Below, in pieces: positions 18,219-26,686 of a DNA stretch of 46,635 bases (the first letter of the stretch is position 1; each line of letters starts with the position of its first letter). The DNA is from Planctomycetaceae bacterium (GTDB taxonomy: Bacteria; Planctomycetota; Planctomycetia; Gemmatales; Gemmataceae): NCBI GenBank assembly GCA_013823135.1, contig PNLP01000054.1, positions 1 to 46,635 on the forward strand, given 5' to 3'. The translations under genes and the position numbers were made by a program. The notes beneath the pieces are model-generated. The model did no database searches, was not told where the DNA came from, and saw only the letters and a list, made by a program, of their open reading frames with translations.

Positions 18219-18605
18219 CTATCTCGTCTGGCGCAAACCGTCCTCAACCGCCTGGACGACGTTCGCCACTGGCGTCGTCCAGAACCCTGCCTTGCCAGCG
18301 TCGAACGCCTCCTTCCATCCCCCGTATCCACCCTCGAAATCCGCGGACGGGACGAACGTAACATCTTCCTCAACCAGCCGTGTCACGCTTGCGTCGAGTG
18401 AAGCCTCAGCAATTGGCATGAAACCGATGGTTCGGGTGGGTCGCTCTGGTTCGGACGGGTTCAGGATCGTGACGCCTTCGACGGCAACGTGCACGATCGC
18501 ACCTGCACGCTCAGTTACATCGACCCGAAGCACTCTGATGCGCGAGCCCTCCTCGGCAGGTCGTGTGTGGTAGGCCCAGACCTGTCCCGTTGCGAATTTG
18601 GACAC
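18219..18605 (-). CDS. Hypothetical protein, small beta-rich
   Basis: The 128-aa product starts MSKFATGQVWAYHTRPAEEG, a beta-strand-rich opening seen in short planctomycete proteins of unknown function, and ends with a helical GGWKEAFDAGKAGFWT segment. GGAGG lies five bases before the GTG start. No catalytic motif, signal peptide or membrane helix is seen. Confidence 0.65.
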   Translation of the reverse strand: MSKFATGQVWAYHTRPAEEGSRIRVLRVDVTERAGAIVHVAVEGVTILNPSEPERPTRTIGFMPIAEASLDASVTRLVEEDVTFVPSADFEGGYGGWKEAFDAGKAGFWTTPVANVVQAVEDGLRQTR

Positions 18606-18699
18606 GATAACCTCCGCGCTGGCAAACGACCTCGATCATCTGCTCGGTGAACGACGAATCTCGACAAGACACCTGCGGCCCATTCATGTGCAACGCCCG

Positions 18700-19299
18700 T
18701 TAGGCGTGCCTTGGGGGCATCCAGTGCGGCCACCGGAACGTGGCATCCGGCGGCTCCGCGGGCAGCGGATAACCCGCGTCTTGCATGTGCCCGACCAACG
18801 CCGACACGCGGCTCTCGTTGACGCACTCGACGTGCATCACGTCATGATGGTCGGTCTGAACCACCTGTCGTCCGTGGTCCGGGATGAGGTAGAGGTCGTC
18901 GTCCGAACACCAGCCGAACGCCAAGTACGCGAACATGACTGCGAGCACTGCCGCCCGCTCGTGGCGGGCGTAACGGATGGCCCCAACCCACCCGTTCGGC
19001 ACGCCCGCACCTCTGAGGACGACGTCCCGAATCAGTTCGTTGGGTGACGAGGAGGCCGCTGCCGTCGGCCACCGGCCGGGTCGTGGCCACAGGTGACCGG
19101 TCTCCCAGCGGTCCAACCCCGCCAGGACCGAGTCGGCGAGGTGGGGCCATGTGTGTGGATCGACGGGAAGCACCCAGAACCGCGCCGACTCATGCGGCGG
19201 GAGCAGACCGAGACAGTTGCCATCGGGATAGCGGGGGTCGAACCCGAGCCCGAGGCCACCAGCCCATGTCATGAAAGCTTCGCTGGTAACCGCCTCCAC
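18700..19299 (-). CDS. Hypothetical protein
   Basis: The 199-aa product contains PRYPDGNCLGLLPPHESAR, RFWVLPVDPHTWPH and a central helix (WVGAIRYARHERAAVLAVMF). No family recognised. The GTG start is supported by GGAGG eight bases upstream. It appears soluble, with conserved-looking Trp/His residues but no clear metal site. The nearest neighbours on the same strand are over 90 bases away, so it may be a single transcription unit. Confidence 0.6.
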   Translation of the reverse strand: MEAVTSEAFMTWAGGLGLGFDPRYPDGNCLGLLPPHESARFWVLPVDPHTWPHLADSVLAGLDRWETGHLWPRPGRWPTAAASSSPNELIRDVVLRGAGVPNGWVGAIRYARHERAAVLAVMFAYLAFGWCSDDDLYLIPDHGRQVVQTDHHDVMHVECVNESRVSALVGHMQDAGYPLPAEPPDATFRWPHWMPPRHA

Positions 19300-19403
19300 A
19301 CGTCCGCCCTCCGTCGCCTCACTGCATAGCCCAACTGTTCAACTGAGACACCATTCTCGATGAAGCAAAGCTCAGTACGAGACCGGGCAGGGGCGACGCC
19401 TGT

Positions 19404-19979
19404 TTATGCCGGCTGATGTTCGTTGTCGATGACCACGGTGCGAAAGGTAAGTGACACTCGTCGGCTTCGTGGAAACACCTGCCCGCCGAACGTGTCCGCC
19501 TTCCGACCCCGGATGCCATGCCGCCATTTGTAGCGGGCATCCTCGGCCAGCACCAGAAGACTGCCTCGCCCCAACAATAGCGGTTCCACTTCGTCGGCCT
19601 CAACGGAGGACATCTCCATCACGCACTGCGAACCCAACGTGATCGAACAGACGACAGGGCCGAAGCAGGGAACGCAATCGACGTGGGCATTGATGCCTTG
19701 GCCGGGTTCGTACTCGTTGACGATCAACTGGTCGGGTGCTGCCAACATATGACCATCTGCTACGAGCCGAGCGGCAAGGGGCTGCGCCCAAACGGGGAGA
19801 GGACCGAGGTACATGGTCGGATCGACCTTCCTCGCCGTGTAGTCGTAGCGGAAGCCATAGTGTTGAACCCTTCGCTTGAGGGCAGTCAGCCACGGTTCAG
19901 CCTCGACAGCGGCGAGCAGTAATGTCTCAGCAGGGCCGAGAACGTAGTCCGCAACATACTTCAACCCAGGGATTGGCAT
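19404..19979 (-). CDS. AlkB-like Fe(II)/2-oxoglutarate dioxygenase
   Basis: The 191-aa protein is a compact AlkB-family oxygenase. NEYEPGQGINAHVD carries the iron ligands H99 and D101, RYKWRHGI carries H154, and RRVSLTFR gives the 2-oxoglutarate-binding arginines R174/R180. The family demethylates alkylated bases in DNA or RNA, or acts in tRNA wobble modification (ALKBH8-like branch); the short length and GQGINAHVD form fit the ALKBH8/ALKBH6-like group. GGAAGGA lies seven bases before the ATG. Substrate unknown, but an RNA role would fit the RNA-repair genes in the window. Confidence 0.88.
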   Translation of the reverse strand: MPIPGLKYVADYVLGPAETLLLAAVEAEPWLTALKRRVQHYGFRYDYTARKVDPTMYLGPLPVWAQPLAARLVADGHMLAAPDQLIVNEYEPGQGINAHVDCVPCFGPVVCSITLGSQCVMEMSSVEADEVEPLLLGRGSLLVLAEDARYKWRHGIRGRKADTFGGQVFPRSRRVSLTFRTVVIDNEHQPA

Positions 19980-20152
19980 TCGCGTTTCCTTCCGATTGGT
20001 GGAATGACCAGAGTTCGCTGGTCAAGTGAAACGACAGCCGAGAGGGCTTTCCCCGGACACTTCTGCTCGATTTGAGGTTCAGGCAATTGATGCTGTGGGG
20101 AAGCCCTGATCATAAAAGGCGACGAGAATGGTAGAGCTGGCCGACACGAAAG

Positions 20153-21610
20153 TCAGCGTTCGCCAAAGAACGACGAGGGCGCTTCCAGCCAGAGCGGACG
20201 CTGATTGTTGACCAGCCAGACGATCCCCGTGCCTTCGACCTCCCACGGCCCCATGTCATACACGCCGCTGTAGGCGTCGTCGCAGGACAGGTGGGTCAGG
20301 TGCGGCACTGCCCCGCTCGCGAAGAACGGCTTGACGGAGTTCCGAGGCGGCCCGAACGCGAAGACGTACAGCGACACGAGCGAGGACGTTTCCGGGAAAT
20401 GAGCCAACTCGCTGAGGATCGTGTCGTGATCGGCGTCGCACGAAAAACTCAAGTGCCGCAGCATCGACGCCGCCGGGCTGGCGACCAGGGGACGCAGTTC
20501 CTCCACGGTACACTTGCCGAGATCGAGTTCGACCAGCCCCTGAAGATGCGAGGCCGCGGCGATGGCCTGTGCGGCTCGGCCGTCCAACTTGTCGTTGCCC
20601 CAGAGCCGCAATCGACGCAGCGGAGCGACGCCGGGAGCGAGAAGACAGTCGAGATCGTCGGGGGTCAGTCCGTTGTACGACAGATCCAGGTCGCTGACCG
20701 TGGATAGCACGCCGGATCGGATCAGCGCTCGCAGACCGGCCCCCCCGCTGCATGCGCTGCCCGACGACCGACCCGCCAATCCGAGCCGGCGCAGATTGGG
20801 GAGTCGAGTGGGGAACAACGGCACTTGATCGGTGAGTTCGATTCCATTCAGGCGCAACTCGACCAGGCGAGCGAGCAGCGGGCCGGAGAAGAACGCGGCC
20901 AACTCACCCTCGTCGAACCACGAACCGAGGCTCCAGCCGAGATTCAGTTGCTCCAGGTCGGGCAGCCGTCGTTGCAGCACCGACGGCGTCGGCCATTCGC
21001 CGTCCGTGTCCGATTCCAGCGAACGAAGTCCCGAACAGTTGGCAAGGAGTTGATCCCACTCGTCGGAGTCGAGCCGAATTTTCCGCAATCGCATGCGGCG
21101 CAACTGAGGGAGAGAAGAGTCGAACGCGGCGAGGACGTCACTCCGTTCTCGCCAAGAATCACCTTCCTCGATGGCGACCGATTCCAGACGAGACAACACG
21201 CCCGATCGGGCCAGTTCAACGCCCCAGCCAACCGGCATTTGTCTCACGCGGAAGACGACCTCGCGGATCGGGAAACGCTCGAGAAGTTCCGGCAGGGCGG
21301 CCAAGTTCTGCACGCTGACCGACTCCACCATCCCCCGGCCCCATTCCCAGCGCTCCCAGCCCGGGTGTTGTTTCGGATCGAATCCCACCCACGCCGCGCC
21401 GTTGGCGGCCTGAAGTCGGTGCAACCGCGCCAGCCACGCCGCCCGGCGCGGATCGGCTTCGTCGGAGCGGGCCAGTTCTATGTGCGTGCGGATGAACTCG
21501 GCACGCTCGCTCTGGCCGTTCTCGTCCAACCAGTCGGCGAACACCAACCGGGCGGTATCGTCCTCCGGGGCTTCGATGATGGCTCGCAGGAAGCCCTGCT
21601 CAGGTGACAT
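20153..21610 (-). CDS. TIGR02996-domain protein with leucine-rich repeats
   Basis: The 485-aa product opens with the repeat-companion domain (EQGFLRAIIEAPEDDTARLV, FADWLDENGQSERAEFIRTH) and continues with leucine-rich repeats to about residue 430 (VSDLDLSYNGLTPDDLDCLL, RRLRLWGNDKLDG). It is larger than the copy at 1340 but has the same order of domains, so both belong to one paralogous family. No signal peptide; probably a cytosolic scaffold. The last ~50 residues do not fit the repeat. Function unknown. Confidence 0.85.
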   Translation of the reverse strand: MSPEQGFLRAIIEAPEDDTARLVFADWLDENGQSERAEFIRTHIELARSDEADPRRAAWLARLHRLQAANGAAWVGFDPKQHPGWERWEWGRGMVESVSVQNLAALPELLERFPIREVVFRVRQMPVGWGVELARSGVLSRLESVAIEEGDSWRERSDVLAAFDSSLPQLRRMRLRKIRLDSDEWDQLLANCSGLRSLESDTDGEWPTPSVLQRRLPDLEQLNLGWSLGSWFDEGELAAFFSGPLLARLVELRLNGIELTDQVPLFPTRLPNLRRLGLAGRSSGSACSGGAGLRALIRSGVLSTVSDLDLSYNGLTPDDLDCLLAPGVAPLRRLRLWGNDKLDGRAAQAIAAASHLQGLVELDLGKCTVEELRPLVASPAASMLRHLSFSCDADHDTILSELAHFPETSSLVSLYVFAFGPPRNSVKPFFASGAVPHLTHLSCDDAYSGVYDMGPWEVEGTGIVWLVNNQRPLWLEAPSSFFGER

Positions 21611-21688
21611 CGATCAGTCTCGCACAGGGAAGTCCAGACAGCCAACATGCGACCCGGCTGCTTCCGCGGATGGTTCGGCGTAACTTCG

Positions 21689-22252
21689 TTACCCGTCGAC
21701 GACCAGTTCGTCGGCCTCGAACCGCAACCGGCCCGCCTCCATAGCCGCCGCGTACCGCTCCAGGAACGCCCGCCAACCTTCGGCCGCCACGCACTGCGGA
21801 TTCAGATGATCGAGGTAGATCACCTGCCCCGGCACCCCGCCGGGGGCTGGGTCGAGGTCGATGCACAGATTTACCGCGCTGCCGTCCCAGGCGACGGGCA
21901 CCCATCGGGGGTTATACCTGTCCGCCTTGACCGGACCCTCCGGGGAAGCGGGGCGATGGTCGGTTCCGTCGCGACCCCAGTCCTGCCACATCTGCCATTC
22001 CCGGACCATCTCGCTCAGTGAGTGGAGCGGGACGCCGATCAGGCCATAGAGTTCGCACGGCACGAGACCGACCTCGCCGCTCCCGTCGTGGACGGCGTAG
22101 GACTCCCGGACATCGGTCGGCAAGGTGACGCCAAGTCGAGCCTCGGCCGTCCTGATGGCCTCGGGCGTGGCCCCGGCAGGCAGTGCCGCCAGCAGGTCCG
22201 GGGCCGTCGTCCGAAGTACCGCCTCGATCCTCGCCCACACATCCCACACCAC
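21689..22252 (-). CDS. SMI1/KNR4 (SUKH) family protein
   Basis: The 187-aa protein has the SUKH-superfamily pattern: TPEAIRTAEARLGVTLPTDV, RESYAVHDGSG, RWVPVAWDGSAVNLCIDLDP and GQVIYLD. Members bind partner proteins, and many are immunity proteins against secreted nuclease toxins; no toxin gene lies next to it. Two GTG codons are possible (22252 and 22249); GGAGG sits three and six bases upstream, favouring 22249. Confidence 0.85.
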   Translation of the reverse strand: MVWDVWARIEAVLRTTAPDLLAALPAGATPEAIRTAEARLGVTLPTDVRESYAVHDGSGEVGLVPCELYGLIGVPLHSLSEMVREWQMWQDWGRDGTDHRPASPEGPVKADRYNPRWVPVAWDGSAVNLCIDLDPAPGGVPGQVIYLDHLNPQCVAAEGWRAFLERYAAAMEAGRLRFEADELVVDG

Positions 22253-22374
22253 GAACCTCCGCCGAACACTCGGCTAAGTTGCCAGGGCCGCCTGCAAGGA
22301 CATCGCAGCTCGCAAAACCAGGCTGGCGGCCCCGGTCAGTCTCAGCCACTGGTTATCTCGCGGTATCCAGACCC

Positions 22375-22854
22375 TTATTCGGATGGCTGGGTCGCTACGA
22401 ATGTCCAAAACTCACGCCAAAACTCTGGCTCCGTAAGCCCTTGGCCAGGGAGGGCAATGTTCCAATATCGATCCTCGTCAATTACCTTCGGCCCGATCTG
22501 TTGGAACGCAGACTTGAGTATGCCTTTCATATCTGAATGTCGAACCAAGAAATAATGACCTTCCTTGGCTCGCCGCGCCACCCAAAGATGAGGAGTGCGA
22601 TTGTTTGCTGCCGGCGGTGACTGCCAGGAGCGAATTTGCTTTTTCGTGAGCGTCACGTTTGTGGCCCGGGGTTGTTTTATCCACTTCACCTCAATGCGAA
22701 GCGCATCACGCACTCCATGAAGCTTGATGCAAAGATCGGGGATGGACTCCTCATGCTGAGGTTGATCCGTTAGTACGTGGTTGTCTGCCGCCCTATCGAT
22801 GAAAGGGGACAACTTCACAAACAGGTCAACGACGAACCGGTTCTCGAAGCTCAT
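22375..22854 (-). CDS. Possible PD-(D/E)XK-type nuclease-like protein
   Basis: The 159-aa product contains IPDLCIKLHG followed after nine residues by RIEVKW. A Pro-Asp and a Glu-x-Lys on neighbouring strands is the core of the PD-(D/E)XK nuclease fold. The N-terminal helix (FENRFVVDLFVKLSP) is where such folds carry a conserved Glu. AAGGAG lies seven bases before the ATG at 22854; the frame is open to 22920 without support. The next things upstream are two tRNA genes. The fold is inferred only from the motif spacing; there is no activity evidence. Confidence 0.55.
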   Translation of the reverse strand: MSFENRFVVDLFVKLSPFIDRAADNHVLTDQPQHEESIPDLCIKLHGVRDALRIEVKWIKQPRATNVTLTKKQIRSWQSPPAANNRTPHLWVARRAKEGHYFLVRHSDMKGILKSAFQQIGPKVIDEDRYWNIALPGQGLTEPEFWREFWTFVATQPSE

Positions 22855-23147
22855 CGTGGCGCTCCTTCCGAGGACGTCCAATCTGCGGAATAACCTGGAT
22901 GCGGCATCGCCGGCTAACACGAAGAGGTTGCATTTTCGCGCCGGCGAACACGGCAGGACTTCGGGTACGGGAGCGAAGCCTTGCTGAACGAAAGCAAGTG
23001 TTTGCGCTCCAGCAGCGGAGTTGCCTCAGACGTGTTGGCCAACGCACGTTCGCAGGCTAACACAGTCGGTGTTGGCCTGCAAGAAAGTGGTGCAGTTCGC
23101 CCGTCGCAATGAAAAAGCTGCCGGCAATCGCACGGGAGCTTGAAGAG

Positions 23148-23231
23148 CGGAAGGTGGAGGAGTCGAACCCCTAACGTTGCCGTTACCCTGGTTTTCAAGA
23201 CCAGTCGCCGTCCTACACAGCGGCACCCTCC
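23148..23231 (-). tRNA. tRNA-Ser (anticodon TGA)
   Basis: The minus strand folds as a class II tRNA of 84 bases. The acceptor is GGAGGGT/ACCTTCC, the anticodon stem is CTGGT/ACCAG with loop CTTGAAA (anticodon TGA), there is a long variable arm, and the T-loop is canonical TTCGACT. The discriminator base is G, as expected for serine. The 3' CCA is not encoded. One T-stem pair is mismatched. It is the second of two tandem serine tRNAs. Confidence 0.92.
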
Positions 23232-23239
23232 GAAGTCAG

Positions 23240-23327
23240 CGGAAGGGCCGTGGATCGAACACGGGCTGCGTTTGTCACGCAGGCTACGGCTTAGCAAGCC
23301 GACGCATTACCGCTCTGCCACCCTTCC
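23240..23327 (-). tRNA. tRNA-Ser (anticodon GCT)
   Basis: An 88-base class II tRNA with acceptor GGAAGGG/CCCTTCC, anticodon loop TTGCTAA (GCT), a variable arm GCCTGCGTGACAAACGCAG, and T-arm CCGTG TTCGATC CACGG. The discriminator is G and CCA is not encoded. It lies eight bases upstream of tRNA-Ser(TGA), so one transcript probably carries both. Its normal TTC T-loop contrasts with the tRNA-like array at 38.5 kb. Confidence 0.94.
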
Positions 23328-23375
23328 GAGGTGATGAACTCGATGAACTACTGGAGGACATGAGTGGTTCTCCCA

Positions 23376-23413
23376 AGTGGATGAGAACTCGGCAGGCCGC
23401 GTTCTCATCCACT
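23376..23413. repeat. Perfect 13-bp inverted repeat
   Basis: AGTGGATGAGAAC at 23376-23388 is repeated in inverted form at 23401-23413, separated by 12 bases. It lies upstream of the tRNA-Ser pair and downstream of the RNA ligase gene, both on the minus strand. There is no T-run, so an intrinsic terminator is doubtful. It may be a protein-binding site or a relic of a mobile-element end. Confidence 0.6.
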
Positions 23414-23549
23414 CAATTGGACGGCCGAGCATTTCGGACATCAACCTCTGGACACGGACATCAGCCAGTGGGTTCACGCAACAGAAAAGCCGGCTGGAAA
23501 CAGCGTTCACTCGGCAGCTTGCAAGACCATCGCAAACGTCTCAGGACGA

Positions 23550-24664
23550 CTATCCGAGTTTCAGGAACTTTGCGACGAGCCCCTCGGCCTTCCTCCACAT
23601 CCGCTGCAAATTCCGCTCGGTCTGTTCCGCGGGCGGCAGCTTGCGGAGTTGGAACAGCAGAGCGTTGAACGGCGTGGCTGCGGTCACGGTCTTCGCGAAC
23701 ACCTTCTGATCGTCGATGTCCTTCGTTTTGGCCCACACCTCGAACAGTGTTCGGCGTGCCTCGTCCAGCTTCAGGCGGAACACTTCATACTTCTCCGCGA
23801 GTTCCGGGTGCCGGGCGAGCAACGCGGCTGGGCTCTCGCTCAGCAAGAACGGAACGAGGCGATTCAAGAATGCTGTCGGATTCTTGCACGCCCAGTAAAA
23901 GTGAAGGCTCTCGTAAGTCCGCGTCTTCACCTTCCATCGCAGTCCGTTTCGATCGCGGACAACGACCCCTTCAAACGTCGAGTCGTTTCGCGATTGGTCA
24001 TGAAGCCACTCGCGAATCTCATCGACGGACGAAAACTGATACCGTGCCGGTCGCTTCACGGACCACCGATCCGCGAACTCATCAACCTCGCTTGGCGACA
24101 GCTCGACGCTGCCCTCGAACACCGCGAGGAGATGAACTGCTGCGCGTCGTAGTGGCGAACGATGCGGTTGTGCGGGCTGGTCAGCTCGAACACGTAGGTC
24201 CGGTTACAGTCGAGTTCCGCGTGTTGAATTCGCGGCCAGACGAGTTCGTGCCAGGTTACCGACACGCTTCGAGCGACGGGATCAAGGCCGAACGAGCCGC
24301 GGGTGTTCACCCGCCACTGCCCCTGATAGTGGTAAACGAGGACAAGCGAGCCGTCTTCCTTCGACTGGCAGGTGAAGTCGGACCAATCGAAGAGATGAGC
24401 CTCGTTCGCAACTTCGCCCCAGTCGAAGAACCGATCGAACGCCTTGGCGACGAGGTTCCATGTTCCCCGTTCGAGGGTGACGCCTCGGCACTCACGCACA
24501 ACCGGGTGCGTCTTGGGGCTGTCGATCTGGTCATAGTTGAGAATGACGAGTGGGTCGGTGGGGTGCTCGGCGACACGAATGCCGAGTTCCGAGCGGAGGT
24601 CGTCGAGCGACTTCCCGGCTGTGAGATACCGCTGCACTTGTAACATGGCGAAATTCCGTGTCAT
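23550..24664 (-). pseudogene. T4 Rnl1-family RNA ligase, one-base frameshift
   Basis: The minus strand encodes a T4 RNA ligase 1-type protein in two frames. The first part has ECRGVTLE, AKAFDRFFDWGE and SKEDGSLVLVYHY, containing the nucleotidyl-lysine motif K-x-D-G, then VFELTSPHNRIVRHYDAQQF. The second part opens with VFEGSVELSPSEV and carries FEGVVVRD (motif IV) and RWKVKT (motif V). Around 24128-24133 one base is missing: adding a C restores QFILLAVFEGSVEL. Rnl1 enzymes seal RNA 5'-phosphate/3'-OH ends, classically cleaved tRNA anticodon loops. All catalytic motifs are intact, so the lesion is recent or a sequencing error. It starts 26 bases after DUF4291. Confidence 0.82.
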
Positions 24665-24690
24665 TGAAATCGGTCGTGGCCTGCCGTTGT

Positions 24691-25248
24691 TCACCGATAC
24701 ACCCGCGCAGCCGGGAGTTGCCGCTTGGCCTTGTCGGCGTGACCCGACTGGAGCAGGTCGTAGATCTTAAGCACACGCGGTGTGATGTCGTCGATCTGCA
24801 CAACCCAATCGTTCACGTACTCGCGGATGACGTGTCGGCTCAACCCGACCTGGATGCTGGAGTACGGCAATCCGGCCCCGCGCAACGACCGTTCGGGGTC
24901 CCACTGGAGATGCACTTGAGCAGCGGCGAATTGCTCGGCCCACGCTTCTGGAGAGGCAAACACGCCCGGTTCGTAAGAGGTCAGCACGGCCAATGACAGT
25001 GCCTTCTCCCAACCGGATCGCTTGAGGCGAACAGCAAGAACACGTTCCTGGCCACTCTTTTGTCCCCAGTTGCTCCGGTGCATCAGCCATAGGAATGAGG
25101 GCTTGATCCACGTCATGCGGTGGAACGAGAATGGCGAGACGAACCGACCGGCCTTCAGAGCAGCATCGGCGATGGCCGGCGAGTACGCCTGGTAAATGAC
25201 GATCGTGTCTCGATCGTAGTCCGCCCGAATCTCGCGTTCCGCCACCAC
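24691..25248 (-). CDS. DUF4291 family protein
   Basis: The 185-aa product has the family's hallmark stretches: EIRADYDRDTIVIYQAYSPA, VSPFSFHRMTWIKPSFLWLM and HRSNWGQKSGQERVLAVRLK, and length typical of DUF4291 (about 190 aa). Biochemical function is unknown. A GTG at 25248 is chosen because GAGG lies five bases upstream and the N-terminus then matches the usual short lead before IRADYD; the frame is open to 25320. It ends 26 bases before the RNA ligase start, so the two are probably co-transcribed. Confidence 0.82.
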   Translation of the reverse strand: MVAEREIRADYDRDTIVIYQAYSPAIADAALKAGRFVSPFSFHRMTWIKPSFLWLMHRSNWGQKSGQERVLAVRLKRSGWEKALSLAVLTSYEPGVFASPEAWAEQFAAAQVHLQWDPERSLRGAGLPYSSIQVGLSRHVIREYVNDWVVQIDDITPRVLKIYDLLQSGHADKAKRQLPAARVYR

Positions 25249-25309
25249 GATAACCTCACTTGCCGAAAAATGCCGCTCGTCTGCTGTGGAACGAACCGAC
25301 GATGATTCG

Positions 25310-25741
25310 CTACGGCTCACCTCGCTTGACCCACTGTGCGATGCGTTCGCCTGGTTTCAGTTCGTCACCGCGATCGTAATAGAACACCGTGCCGAGAACG
25401 ATTTCGATATTCCGGGCCATGACCGCATACCGCCCTTCGTCGCACTGGATTACGTACCGGCGCGGCTCGCTGATGCTCGAACCGGGGTCCTGGATGAGCC
25501 CCTCATCCACAAACTGCGGGCTGTGAAACCACACCGGGCAATCAATGCGGCCGACCCCGACGAAGTGCAACTCGATGTCGTGGTAGTAGCACAGGTCGAA
25601 ACTCCCAACCAGAACGAGGCGATGCCCGTCGAACGACTGGATGTGGAAGTCGCTATGGTACTTCGCCAGTTCATTCCCTTCGGCCATGCTCGCCACACGA
25701 GAACCCTCAATTGCTTGGCGAAGTGCCTCGCTCGGTTCCAT
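25310..25741 (-). CDS. Hypothetical protein
   Basis: The 143-aa product contains SFDLCYYHDIELHFVGVGRI and RYVIQCDEGRYAVMARNIEI, giving a beta-rich soluble domain. No family is recognised. GAGG lies seven bases before the ATG at 25741. It lies between the small Cys-rich gene and DUF4291 on the same strand and is probably part of that operon. Confidence 0.65.
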   Translation of the reverse strand: MEPSEALRQAIEGSRVASMAEGNELAKYHSDFHIQSFDGHRLVLVGSFDLCYYHDIELHFVGVGRIDCPVWFHSPQFVDEGLIQDPGSSISEPRRYVIQCDEGRYAVMARNIEIVLGTVFYYDRGDELKPGERIAQWVKRGEP

Positions 25742-25778
25742 TTGCACGCCTCGATAACCGAACAACACGCTCGCCTAC

Positions 25779-25940
25779 TCAGTCGGTCCAACCGCGTGAG
25801 CTGCAGCGTGTTGGCTCTCGACCTTGGTGGAGTGCGAGCTTCGTTGCACGTCGAACGCTCCGGATGAGTTTCTGGAGCAGGATGCTGCCCGTCTTGGTGT
25901 GCATGCCGCTCCGGCACCGGCGGCAACTACAGCCTTTCAT
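25779..25940 (-). CDS. Small Cys-rich basic protein
   Basis: The 53-aa product starts MKGCSCRRCRSGMHT, with CxCxxC suited to metal binding, followed by the basic helix LLQKLIRSVRRATKLALHQG. A short Cys motif plus basic helix suggests a nucleic-acid or protein adaptor, but no family name is known to me. An ATG seven codons upstream (25961) is also possible. It leads the minus-strand cluster that ends in the RNA ligase. Confidence 0.5.
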   Translation of the reverse strand: MKGCSCRRCRSGMHTKTGSILLQKLIRSVRRATKLALHQGREPTRCSSRGWTD

Positions 25941-25971
25941 GTGATTGCCCACGTCGGACACCTCCGCTGTT

Positions 25972-26505
25972 TCACGCTATTTCTGACCAGACCGCCAAGC
26001 ACTTCTTCGACTGCCACCACTCTTCCAAAGTCAACTTCTCGTCGAGCACGCAGCTGATGTGCAGAGGGCTGAGTCGCACGCTGATCGGATGTGACCGCTC
26101 ACCCTGCCACGTGCCGATGTCCACAACTTCGCTGCCCAGCAACTTCAACCCATGCTCTCGGAGATATCGCGTGATGGCGGGGATCTGGAGATCGACTCCG
26201 GTCGTGGCCTCGGCGTGCGGATTGCGAAGAACCTTCGCCAGTTCCACCAATTCACGCAAATCGTCGGCGTGGTCGCGAAAGTGCGCTTCGTAACTGCGAT
26301 AGTAGACCGACTCCAATGCGTCGTCCTGAAACACGAACTCGCCGTCGATGATGTACCCAACCGCCCAGGCATCGGCTCCGTACTTGCGGTCCCACTCCAG
26401 CTGCCGAGCGGTACGTTGCTTCTCGCCGCCGGCGCGGCCGATCTTGCGTTCGACGACTTGCCAACCCACGTTCCGCCTCCGCGAGTCTGTGACGCACCGG
26501 GCCAT
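25972..26505 (-). CDS. Hypothetical protein
   Basis: The 177-aa product has a basic N-terminus (VERKIGRAGGEKQRTARQLE), then a region with ALESVYYRSYEAHFRDHADD and a terminal beta-rich half (HPISVRLSPLHISCVLDEKL). No domain is recognised. The ATG at 26505 is used; the open frame extends to 26610, and no clear ribosome site decides between them. It is followed by the small Cys-rich gene, so it may be the first gene of the RNA-ligase operon. Confidence 0.55.
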   Translation of the reverse strand: MARCVTDSRRRNVGWQVVERKIGRAGGEKQRTARQLEWDRKYGADAWAVGYIIDGEFVFQDDALESVYYRSYEAHFRDHADDLRELVELAKVLRNPHAEATTGVDLQIPAITRYLREHGLKLLGSEVVDIGTWQGERSHPISVRLSPLHISCVLDEKLTLEEWWQSKKCLAVWSEIA

Positions 26506-26686
26506 CGGCTTCTTCAACCGAGATGACGCACGTGGAACAACTCGGGTTCGGGGCAGTCGTGGATGTGACGGGCCGTTCAGCAGGTCACCGAAGGACCGGC
26601 TGCTGACCAAAACAACGAGTTGCGGCAGTTGCCGTGGTATTGTGGAATGATCGCGGAGATCACACGTTCCGAATTGAAAGTTCCCC

